Assembly (NCBI GenBank): GCA_943704525.1
Contig: CALSCQ010001243.1
Location: 1 to 25,429 of the forward strand
Reading direction: 5' to 3'
DNA length: 25,429 nt
Source of the DNA: Pigoraptor vietnamica
Lineage: Eukaryota; Opisthokonta; Filasterea
Under the pieces are notes generated by a model. That model searched no databases and was not told the DNA's origin. It saw only the letters and a list, made by a program, of their open reading frames with translations. The position numbers and the translations under genes were made by a program. Shown here one piece after another: positions 10,351-19,037 of the stretch; within the stretch, counting starts at the first letter, position 1; each line of letters opens with the position of its first letter.

Positions 10351-10398
10351 AAAGTGCGGCACGTGCGCGTGTTGTTCGTGCTTGAAGATACGCACTTT
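10351..10398. repeat. Dispersed hairpin repeat, copy 2
   Basis: A 48-nt segment is bounded by AAAGTGCG (10351-10358) and its perfect reverse complement CGCACTTT (10391-10398). It matches the segment at 5502-5559 at both ends, including cttgaagatacgcactttat, and is likewise followed by a gttgcacac string. The two copies are about 4.8 kb apart, on either side of the WD40/armadillo gene and in the same orientation. Confidence 0.6.
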
Positions 10399-10618
10399 AT
10401 CTCCCGTTGCACACACGGCTGCCGCCCGACGCGCTCGCGGCAAGGCAGCACTTGGGCCGTTTTCGTAGCGCTGTCGTTGGCCCTTGCGACCGTTCAGATC
10501 CCTCGACTTCGATGCGCGCGCCCTGTGGTTGTGTTCCCTGCACCGTGCGCAGCGATCTGTTGAGTGGAGGAAAAGCACACTCGGCACATTACCGACCGAA
10601 TGCCCAACAACTCTTCGA

Positions 10619-10902
10619 GAAAGTAAATGCACAGCTCCAAAGTGCTGAAGTGCTGAAGTATGTAATAAGAGAGCGAACAAAGTGCCGAGAAGCAAAGTGT
10701 GTAATGCGAGAAAGCGAACGATGCACACTAAGTTGCACCCCTGTGCAGTGTAATGAGAGAGAAAGTAAATGCACAGCTCCAAAGTGCTGAAGTGCTGAAG
10801 TATGTAATAAGAGAGCGAACAAAGTGCCGAGAAGCAAAGTGTGTAATGCGAGAAAGCGAACGATGCACACTAAGTTGCACCCCTGTGCAGTGTAATGAGA
10901 GA
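10619..10902. repeat. Perfect 142-bp tandem duplication plus degenerate third piece
   Basis: The unit starting gaaagtaaatgcacagctcc at 10619 is repeated exactly from 10761. I see no difference between the two 142-bp copies. Each unit contains smaller echoes: agtgctga twice, gagcgaacaaagtgc versus agcgaacgatgcacac, and agtgtgtaatg versus cagtgtaatgag. Just after copy 2, at about 10903-10935, a diverged partial block (acgcacacgaagttgcac) resembles the unit's distal third. The unit length is not a multiple of three, so it is noncoding. Identity implies recent duplication. Confidence 0.92.
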
Positions 10903-11077
10903 GAACGACGCACACGAAGTTGCACATGCAAACAGCTTAATGGAAGTGAAAGTGCTGAGATGAAAACGCAAAAGGGTAATGAGAGAGAGAGAGCGGACAA
11001 TGATGCACACATGTTCAGTACTTGTAAAATTGTCTTTTTGTTTGAAGAAAGCATCTCTCTCTCTCTCGAGAAGAGAA

Positions 11078-11098
11078 CGGAGGGCTTTCGCACCTCCG
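11078..11098. other. Small GC-rich hairpin
   Basis: CGGAGG (11078-11083) and CCTCCG (11093-11098) form a perfect 6-bp stem with a 9-nt loop, followed by an A-rich stretch with AATAAA near 11101. It lies just after a (CT)n run at about 11054-11067. It may be part of a small RNA or of no consequence. Confidence 0.4.
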
Positions 11099-11128
11099 CG
11101 AATAAAAATTCTCAAAGTGCATTGAAGA

Positions 11129-11188
11129 GTCCCCTCCCACGGTTATCTTTAGTAAAAGGCGAAAGATAAATTCGCTTTGAAAGGGGAC
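11129..11188. other. Nested inverted repeat, possible structured RNA
   Basis: GTCCCCT (11129-11135) pairs with AGGGGAC (11182-11188). Inside it, TTATCTTT (about 11143-11150) pairs perfectly with AAAGATAA (about 11162-11169). Both stems can form together, giving a 60-nt two-tier hairpin. The outer stem is 7 bp, as in a tRNA acceptor stem, but the length is too short and no T-arm sequence is present, so this is not a normal tRNA. Confidence 0.45.
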
Positions 11189-11309
11189 CTGCACGGAATG
11201 GAGGAGACGAGCAGGGAGCGTGCACGCGCCTTGACGCATCGGTCCACGCTTGCACCCGCTTGTGGGACAGCCGACCGTCCATTTTACCGATATCTCGCTA
11301 ATAATTTCT

Positions 11310-11374
11310 ATTGGTTGTGTTTGTTATGGACTGTTTATGCCGAGGTCTCGGTGGAATATTGTCATATCACGTGA
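11310..11374 (+). promoter_or_regulatory. Inverted CCAAT box and palindromic E-box upstream of dyskerin
   Basis: ATTGG (inverted CCAAT) is at 11310-11314 and the perfect palindrome TCACGTGA, containing the E-box CACGTG, is at 11367-11374. They lie about 305 and 250 bp upstream of the dyskerin ATG. CACGTG is the classic Myc/Max and USF site, and dyskerin is a known Myc target in animals. Use of these sites here is inferred. Confidence 0.4.
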
Positions 11375-11618
11375 CTGGCAGCACATGTCTATGGAGAGCG
11401 CAAAATAAATTTGGCTGCGGTACATTTTTCATACAAATGGACCTGCGCAAATAATCGCTCGGTTTGGTCGGTCGCGTGCTAATCGGCGCTGTTGTACTCA
11501 CTCGCACGGTCGCATCTCTTGCCGTTTCTTCTTCTCTTCAACGCTCAGGACCCTTATTCAGTCACTGCGTACGTCGCGTCTGTTGCGCTGTCTCGTGTAG
11601 CCCTAGCAGCCAGCGAAG

Positions 11619-14121
11619 ATGGCCGACGGTGAGCATGCGGTTGCGAATTTGATGAGCACTGTTCGTGGGCGGTGCCACGTAATTGCGCGTATAGCGTCAT
11701 GGCGATTATTAGCGGTGTCGCGTCTTAGTGGAGACGTTTCAGTCGCGGCGGAGAATGATCCTATCTCATCTCGTCCAGACGCGTTCTTAGTAGTGCCGTG
11801 CATGCGAGCAGTTGGTCGTTCTTGTCGAATTGGTCGCTGATCCGCTTTCCCTTGCTGTGGCGCGCAGTTAAGAAGCGCAAGGGAAAGGAGGCGAAGGAAG
11901 ATGCCGGCGCGCACCAGGAAACGGCCGACTTTGTTATCAAGCCGGAGAAGATCACGCCGACGCTCGACACGTCCAAGTGGCCGCTGCTGCTCAAGAATTA
12001 CGACAAGCTGAACGTGCGCACGGGCCACTACACGCCCATCCCCAGCGGCTGCTCTCCCCTGAAGCGCCCCATTCACGACTATGTGCGTTATGGTGTGATC
12101 AACCTCGATAAGCCCGCGAACCCCTCGTCGCACGAGGTTGTCGCGTGGATCCGCCGCATCCTCCGCGTGGAGAAGACGGGCCACAGCGGCACGCTCGACC
12201 CGAAGGTCACGGGTTCGCTCATCGTGTGCGTTGAGCGCGCGACGCGCCTCGTGAAGTCGCAGCAGGGCGCTGGCAAGGAATACGTGTGCATTCTCCGCCT
12301 GCACGATGCCATCCAGTCGGAGCTCAAGCTGTCCCAGGTGCGTTGGTTGCTATGTTGGACCGTGCGTTTCGCGAGTCAGTGACAAGTGATGCTGCAGGGG
12401 TTCGCCGTATGTGTTGTGGTTGTTGTAGTATACATGTGCAATCCATTAGCACTAGCACTGTTGACGCTCACCGACAAACGCCCTGCTTCCATTCCTTCGC
12501 AGAGCATCGAGACCCTCACGGGCGCGCTCTTCCAGCGCCCTCCGCTCATCGCCGCCGTGAAGCGCCAGCTGCGCATCCGCACGATCTACGAGAGCAAGCT
12601 GATCGAGTTTGATAAGGACAGGCACCTCGCGATCTTCTGGGTCAGCTGCGAGGCCGGCACTTACATTCGTACGCTCTGCGTCCACCTCGGTCTCCTCCTC
12701 GGCGTCGGTGGTCACATGCAGGAGCTGCGTCGCGTCCGCTCTGGCGTGCTTTCCGAGATGGTGCGTTGTCGCGATATCGTGCCTTGTACTAGGGCTCTGT
12801 ATTTGCTGGTTGTCGTTGTTACATGCATTTGTGGGAGATGTACGCTTACCTTTCGCTGTGTGTGGGCGCAGGACCACTCGTTTACGATGCACGACATTCT
12901 GGACGCCCAGTGGGTGTACGACAACACGAAGGACGGTGAGTGCTTGCAGCGACTACGTTGACTGGTAGTGTGTGCGAGTGACACACTTTTGCTGACACGT
13001 CTTGTCACAATAATCAACAGAGACGTACCTCCGGCGGGTGATCAAGCCGCTCGAGATGCTCCTCACCTCGCACAAGCGCATCGTCGTTAAGGACTCTGCC
13101 GTCAACGCCATTTGCTACGGCGCCAAGCTCATGGTCCCTGGCCTCCTCCGCTTCGAGTCTGGCATTGAGGTCGGCGAGGAGGTCGTGCTGATGACGACCA
13201 AGGGCGAGGCGATTGCGCTCGGTATTGCGCAGATGACGACGGCCGTGATGGCCACGTGCGACCACGGAATTGTCGCCAAGATCAAGCGCGTCGTCATGGA
13301 GAGGGACACATACCCGCGCCGCTGGGGCCTTGGCCCGAAGGTGCGTCCGTGGCAGGGTGCACATGTACTGTGGCGACAATATCCCCAGATGTACTGTTTG
13401 TTAGCGCCTCCTTCCTGTTCCTTTCTCCTTCCACAGCCTTTGTGTCCGTCCCTTTGGTGACTCTGTCCTTTTCGCACGGCAGGCGGTTGAGAAGAAGAAG
13501 ATGATCAAGGACGGCAAGCTCGACAAGTACGGGCGCCCCAACGAGAACACGCCCTCGAACTGGAGCAAGAACTACGTCGACTACAGGGGAGACGCGTCTG
13601 CTTCGGCGGAGAACGGCGAGGACTCGAAGATGGAGGTCGATGCCAAGCCACTCATCGAGGAACTCAAGGCCGATAAGAAGGTGCGTTGCGCTGCTTGCTC
13701 TGTGTACGTCTGCTGTGCTTGACGAGCGCTAATCGCAGGGTTGGTCGTTGTTGTTGGTTGTCGTCTGTGGGATGTTGACGTTTCGGGTGGCTGAATGTGT
13801 GTCTCTTTGAATCTGCAGCGCAAGCACGAGTCGGACAGCGAGGAGGAGAAGCCTGCCGCGAAGAAGGAGAAGAAGGAAAAGAAGGAAAAGAAGGAGGAGG
13901 TGAGCGCTTGTCGCCCTGTTTCCCGTGTGCTTTGAGTGTTTGCTGAACCTTGCTTCCCGTTAACTCTCATGCTATGAGACAGTCGCTTACCCTTGAGTGC
14001 TTTGCTGGGTGTCTTGCAGAAGGAGAAGAAGGAGAAGAAGGAGGAGAAGAAGGAAAAGAAGGACAAGAAGGACAAGAAGGACAAGAAGGACAAGAAGAAG
14101 AAGGGCGACGACTCGGACTAG
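11619..14121 (+). CDS. DKC1: Dyskerin / Cbf5, H/ACA RNP pseudouridine synthase, eight exons
   Basis: This is the catalytic subunit of nucleolar H/ACA ribonucleoproteins, which isomerises uridine to pseudouridine in rRNA and snRNA. Exons: 11619-11628, 11868-12337, 12503-12760, 12872-12935, 13021-13340, 13483-13680, 13819-13899 and 14020-14121. The total is 1,503 nt, 500 residues, close to animal dyskerin. An N-terminal lysine patch is followed by the dyskerin-like leader ([20 protein letters not shown]), then the TruB catalytic domain with [12 protein letters not shown], whose Asp114 is the expected catalytic residue. [20 protein letters not shown] and the RVRSG motif follow. A PUA domain lies at about 287-361. 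The C-terminus is a Lys/Glu then Lys/Asp run ending KKKGDDSD, typical nucleolar localisation sequence. The first exon contributes only MAD plus one base. Identity is near certain. Confidence 0.96.
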
Positions 14122-14356
14122 AGCCCGCCCTCACACCTGCCCTCCCCAATTGCCCCTGTCGTCTTTGCCATCGCATGCGTTGCGTCTTGCGTATCGCGCG
14201 CCCGCTGCCGTGTGTTCGCGTCCCGCGTTTTTCATTGCTTGGCCGTCTCGTTTTCTGCGTCGGCACTCTCTGCCCCGTGAGAAATGAAGTGCTCGGTCGA
14301 TAGAGAAGCTCACTGTCATCATGCATCTGACGTATTCAGGACGCACTGTCCGCGCG

Positions 14357-14570
14357 TTTTGGCGGGAACGCATCAGCCAATCAGCGCTCGGGGACGCCCC
14401 TTTTTCCATACATCGCCATACATGAGCCATAGTAATTCCATACAAAACGCGTTACCTTCGCATGACGTGCACACGCCACACACACGCACACGCCACACAC
14501 ACACACACACACACACAGAGGGCACACCCACACAGCACACACATCCCACACACACAGACGACTATAAAAT
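14357..14570 (+). promoter_or_regulatory. E2F site, CCAAT box and TATA box upstream of the HARE-HTH gene
   Basis: TTTTGGCGGGAA at 14357-14368 is a near-perfect E2F/DP site. A CCAAT box (AGCCAATCAG) has its core at 14377-14381. TATAAAAT is at 14563-14570, 127 bp before the ATG at 14697. A CA-rich tract lies between the CCAAT and TATA elements. The order E2F, CCAAT, TATA fits a cell-cycle-controlled promoter for the downstream gene; that control is inferred. Confidence 0.5.
14470..14559. repeat. CA-rich microsatellite, interrupted
   Basis: An interrupted (CA)n tract (acacgccaca, cacagaggg and similar breaks) lies between the CCAAT and TATA elements of the HARE-HTH gene promoter. Confidence 0.85.
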
Positions 14571-14696
14571 ACGGCGATTGCGGTTTTAATCGGCATCGCT
14601 TTGAGTGCATGGCATGGGAATCGACGCCCCAAGCGCGCGGTCCAAAGCACAGTGACGTGTAATACGTCCCCACAAAAGCGCAAACATCTCACGGGA

Positions 14697-17600
14697 ATGG
14701 ACCATCCTTCCCGCAAGCCTCGTATTTGGTCGCCAAGCACGCAATCCCCCACGACGCCTCGCATCAAGCAAGAGGCAACCTCGGAAAGTGAGTGCATGCA
14801 TGCCCGCGCACGCAGCACCTTCAAAGGGGACAAGCAATGTGCGCACGATGCATGATGCATAGACACACGGTTGCACGCGGATGTCACAATATGCACAAGC
14901 TGATGTTGCGTTTGTTGGCTAGGTGATCACGGGCCGGAGTCCTCAAGCGGCACGACGACAGGAGACGGCGTGCGACAGCAGCCACTCGCTCACATTCAAA
15001 CGGAAGGACCCATTGGCGCGATCGGCGAGATGCAGGGACGCGGCGATCAGTTCAAGCGCAAGCGTCAGTACAAGTCGACGTCGTCCAGCTCCGACGACTC
15101 GCAACCGGAGGAGTCCAATTCCGATTACGACCCCACCCACGAGCACAAGCGCGCGAAAAAGGGTCGCATGGCACCGCGGCCCCAGAGGCGGTCCCCCCGC
15201 AAGCGCCCTAACGACGACGACCACAAGGGCAAGGACAAGGACGACGCTATGGCTGCCAAGAAGTCGAAGGTTTTGGAGGATTGCCCCGAGTCGCCCGACT
15301 CGAAGCAGCGTGACATTCAGCTCACCGACGCTGAGAAGGTGTGTTTGTTTGCACGCGCGCATGTTTTCAAGGGAATGCGCATGAAACTTACCACCGGTAT
15401 TCGTCAGATCATCGAGATCGTCAAGGGCTTGTTGAGCGGCGGCGTTGCCATTTCCGACGAACGCATGAGGGCTTCACTCGCGGACGCACTGGCGACAGTT
15501 CGGTCGAGCGAGAATACGTTCAACGCGGCCGACGTCACGATGTGCGACAGCGCCACGCAAACTCCGGTACGACATAGTGTGTGTGTGTGCGTGCGCGTTC
15601 GTACGTTCGCAACGCGCCACGAAGCAATTTACCCTTTCGCCATCTCGTATCGCAGGACGAAGCCGTGAGCGTGCCAGAGGGGACGGAACCCGTCTTCCCC
15701 CCCGTGATGCGCTACGAAGCCGACTCGACGCGCCGCTCGCCTAGCAGCCCGGACGGCTCCAAGCTCACGTGGTTTGCCGCGGCCAAGATTGTGCTGCGCG
15801 AGAAGGACCGCCCGATGCACTACAAGCAGATTATGAGGGAGATCGAGCGCAGGGGCCTCGTCAACCACAAGTGAGTGAGGGACTCGCGCACGCACTTGCA
15901 TTCGGACACACACGAACGCAAAGCATTATGCATCCATGGCTAGAGTGTTAGAAGCGTGGACTGCAACACAACAGTCACTGACACAAGGGTTCCATTCGCC
16001 TCTACGCACTACGCACCCGCAGGAGCCGGACGCCCGACATGACGCTGATGGCGCGCCTCAACGACAACTGCCGCGGCCCCATGAGCGCCTTCTTCAAGAT
16101 CGAAGACAAGCCCGGCTACTACGGGCTGAGGGTGAGTGCGAGCACATGTGCCCTGCATTCATGTCCTTCGCTCACACGGACTCACCACGCCGTTTCAGCC
16201 TCACGTCCGGTTCAACATGCCTCTGCCGAGTTCTCCCAGTCGTCCGGATGCGTCGCCGCGCGCTCGTAACGCCCAGCGCAAGGCCACGAGGAGCGCGCAG
16301 TCCGACAGCGACGACGAATACGAAACGGACGACGACGACAGCTACGCGGCGACTCCGACCAAGGGTCGCTGTGCTACGCGCCGCAAGGCTGCGGCGTCCC
16401 CGAAATCGACGTCGAGGACGCGTGCGTCGCCCAGAACCACGACACCAAAGACCCCTTCGACTCGCTCCACGAGCACTCCGCGTTCCAAGAGCACGTCAGG
16501 CACCAAGACGACCCCGCGCCTCGCGAGCACACCGTCGCCGGCTGCGCCTCGGAAGGAGTCGGGCGTCAAGACGCACAAGGCCACCGCCGCGGAGAAGCGC
16601 ACGTTCACAGAGCAAGCGTCGCAGTCGCCCAGCAAGATTGTGCCGCCGCGCGTCCTCACGCCGCCCAAGCGCGACGTCGCTTCGTCGCCGCCCGCCGCCA
16701 AGACGCAGCCCGCGGCTGCGACTGCAAAGACACCGTCGACGCGGGTCATCATCAAGAAGGAGGTCGTCGACGAACCTCCTCGCAAGCCGGCGCCGCCCTC
16801 CGCCAGCCCCCTGGCCCAGACAACTCCTCGCGGCGTTACAGCCGATGGTGCGAGCAAGGCGGTCGATGGCGCGAGTAAGGCAACGACCGCTACGGCCACC
16901 AAGACCGCCTCGAACAAGGCCGCCGAAGGCGCAGGCAATATGTCTGACGCGACGACACGCGCGAAGTCGGCGTCCGACGCAGCAATCGCGGACCTAGCGG
17001 TCAAGTCCACGACGGAGAAAAACGAGGGCATCAAGCCCCTGACGGAGTTGACTTCGATCCCCGACGGCGTCAAGCGCGTGACGGAGACGACAACGACCGA
17101 GGGCGCGATCAAGCCCACGACTGACGGCGCGGCCACGCCAACGACTACGACCAACGTCGCCAAGACGCCCGCCGCGGCGATCGGCGTCGCAGCCAAGAGT
17201 GCGCCGGCAGACCGGGCGACCGACAAGGCGCAGCCCGATGTCGCGAGCAAGACGGCGGCCGAAGCCACACGCAATGAGAAGACTGCCAATGGCGCGCCCA
17301 AGCCAACGCCTGCCAAGACTGCGAACGACGGCCCGGCCGAAGCCACAGGCAATGCCGAGCCCGAGAAGACTGCCGATAGCGCGCCCAAGCCCACGCCTGC
17401 CAAGACTGCGAACGACGGCGCGACCAAGACGCCCGACACGTCGGCGACCCGTGTTGCGGCGTCCAATGTTGCCAGGCTTCCCGCGTCGCACAACACATTC
17501 GCCGCGACCGTCGCGGCGACCGTCAAGACGGCTGCGAAGCTCGCGGAGGGCGGAGCCAAGACGAACGACGCCAAGGCCCCTCAGCCTCGCAAGGCGCCGT

Positions 17601-18187
17601 CGCCGACATCGACCCGCGACAAGAAGCCCGTTGTTCCAGCGACGGCGACGAGCACACGCACGCTGCGCCCGCAGTGGATTCCCGTGACGGCGACGTCGGC
17701 GCAGACAGCGAGCGCCGCTCTTGCGATGCTGAGCGCGTCGGCGTCGCTCGGAGGGAATGCCGCGGGGGGCATGTTCGCCGCTTTCGCGCAGCCGCAGCTT
17801 GCGCACGCGAGGGACACGATGGGCCCGAAAGTGCCAGCGGCACCCAAGCAGCCGAGTGCGCCGACGGCCACCGGCGCCGTCGCCCACTCGTACTCGCCGT
17901 TTCTCACGCCTCAGGGCTTCTTCGGCGTGGGAATGCACGGGCACGCATACCCTGCGGGCGCTCTGCCGTCCGGGATTTTCCAGCAGGACCTCTTCGCCAA
18001 CACTGGGGCGGGGACCCTCGGAGGGTTTATCAGCAACATGGCGATCCCGCAACCCCCCGTCCAGACGCCGCACCCAACGAACGAGCAGCGATTCCGCTTC
18101 CCCGAGCCTCCTACCCCCGCGGCGCGCGACGACGGCATCGAGTTTTTCGAGGCCGTGTCCCTCCTGCGCAACGGCGGGTGCCAGTAG
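14697..18187 (+). CDS. HARE-HTH (ASXL/HB1-type) nuclear protein, five exons
   Basis: Exons: 14697-14787, 14923-15566, 15656-15870, 16023-16131 and 16199-18187; 3,048 nt, 1,015 residues, all junctions in frame. Residues about 282-353, split over exons 3 and 4, form a HARE-HTH domain: LTWFAAAKIVLREKDRPMHY, then QIMREIERRGLV, SRTPDMTLMARLND and FFKIEDKPGYYGLR. This winged-helix domain occurs in animal ASXL proteins, HB1 and some bacterial proteins, and is thought to bind DNA or read its modification state. The N-terminal part (residues 30-140) is Ser/Asp/Lys-rich with basic patches (KRKRQ, RRSPRKRP) that look like nuclear signals. Residues about 160-230 look helical (TGIRQIIEIVKGLLSGG) but match no domain I know. 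Exon 5 encodes about 550 residues rich in Ala, Thr, Lys and Pro with repeats, then a Phe/Pro/Gly-rich end. I see no ASXH/DEUBAD domain or PHD finger, so orthology to ASXL is not claimed. Confidence 0.85.
17272..17440 (+). repeat. In-frame 87-bp duplication in exon 5 of the HARE-HTH gene
   Basis: A 29-residue unit (EKTA, two variable residues, then APKPTPAKTAND) occurs twice in a row, starting near 17276 and 17363. It is part of a wider Ala/Thr/Lys low-complexity region. The frame is kept, so this is protein-level repeat expansion. Confidence 0.7.
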
Positions 18188-18721
18188 GCCGAACTGCGTC
18201 GAAGTGTGCGGGCTGTGGAGCTCGCTGTGCAAGATGAGCCGAGTGACAGAATACATTGCAATGCGTTGAATATGGAATTAGCATGGAAACTATTTGGGCA
18301 GCTGCTGTCGTTGTCAGAGAGTGACTCTGCGTAGCGAGTGACTGAATGAAGAACGAAGAACACTCCCACACACACCCGCACAATGAAAGCGCGGCCATCT
18401 CGCATGCGCGTGAAACAAGTGGAGACAACACGAATGAGAATAGTGGGTACACGGACAAACAGAACTATCAATGGAAGCTATAGAGAAGAAGAAAGCGAGA
18501 AGCGGCGGTGCAGAGGGGCTCGGTGGGCGAAGCCGAATCCCAGTCACATTTACCTGTAACTGTTACTCACAAGGGGCCAAGAGCCGTTCTGAAATCGACC
18601 AAGCGCTCCTTTTCCCTGCTCTAAAGCGCGCGTTTGCATTCAATGAAAGTCCGGATTTGCGTTGTCGTTCCGGATCGAGCCGGTAGAACGACTGCCGGCA
18701 TCACCCGCCAAAATTTCAAAA
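18188..18721. other. Intergenic spacer after the HARE-HTH gene
   Basis: This should contain the 3' UTR of the upstream gene. No coding frame, tRNA or clear polyadenylation hexamer is seen. Confidence 0.5.
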
Positions 18722-18780
18722 TTTCGCGCGCGCGATTATCCGGATTAATCCCGATTAATCCTTAGCAACGCCCTGGCAAC
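18722..18780 (+). promoter_or_regulatory. Clustered sites upstream of the androglobin-like gene: E2F-like, three GATTA, RFX/X-box-like
   Basis: Within 59 bp are TTTCGCGC (18722-18729, E2F-like); three GATTA-type homeodomain sites at 18734, 18743 and 18753 (GATTATCC, then the palindrome GGATTAATCC, then GATTAATCC), spaced 9-10 bp; and two direct RFX half-sites, AGCAAC (18764-18769) and GGCAAC (18775-18780). The last one lies in AACGCCCTGGCAAC, which matches the X-box GTTGCCATGGCAAC at 10 of 14 positions, with a perfect right half. The cluster ends about 258 bp before the ATG. X-boxes mark cilium genes in animals. Confidence 0.42.
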
Positions 18781-19037
18781 CACATCTCCCATGAGTGGCA
18801 TGATTCAAAATGTCCTGAACTGGAACGAGGCGATGCAGTCGCTGCGTTTCTTCACGCGACGCCCCAGAGAGTTAAGGCCGTGCACACACACTCGCGCGTA
18901 GTTGCGCAGACGAATTCCGCCCGTTGTGGCGGCACGAGGACTTTTGGCATCGTGACAGCGCTTGCTGGAAAGCGGCGCTCCTCTGTCGCGCCTGTTGATC
19001 GCCAACGAGGCCTTCGCGCCCGCAAGCGCCCGCGGAA

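Noticed and set aside
5380-10451. Shared peptide DKVRIFKHE in minus-strand frames at about 5.55 kb and 10.39 kb, suggesting a small repeated gene
   Set aside because: The identity is explained by the noncoding hairpin repeat; frames diverge at once on both sides and lack starts in equivalent positions.
11078-11110. Rho-independent terminator from the hairpin followed by an A/T stretch
   Set aside because: The genome is eukaryotic and no gene ends there; the downstream run is not U-rich on the plus strand.
11129-11188. tRNA, from the 7-bp outer stem and 60-nt length
   Set aside because: Too short, no T-arm consensus, and the inner stem does not fit a D or anticodon arm.
11629-11867. C/D box snoRNA in dyskerin intron 1 (TTGATGA near 11650, CTGA at 11837)
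   Set aside because: Boxes are about 190 nt apart, the C box is imperfect and no terminal stem is seen. Dyskerin introns do host snoRNAs in mammals, so a covariance search would still be reasonable.
15335-15376. Possible mini-intron in the HARE-HTH gene (gtgtgtttg to ttttcaag)
   Set aside because: It would be under 45 nt, far shorter than any other intron here, lacks a good acceptor, and the frame is open through it.
16342-18256. Two long open frames on the minus strand (about 410 and 420 residues) opposite exon 5 of the HARE-HTH gene
   Set aside because: They arise from the GC-rich Ala/Thr/Lys low-complexity coding sequence; no recognisable domain, and the plus-strand frame joins precisely to spliced exons.
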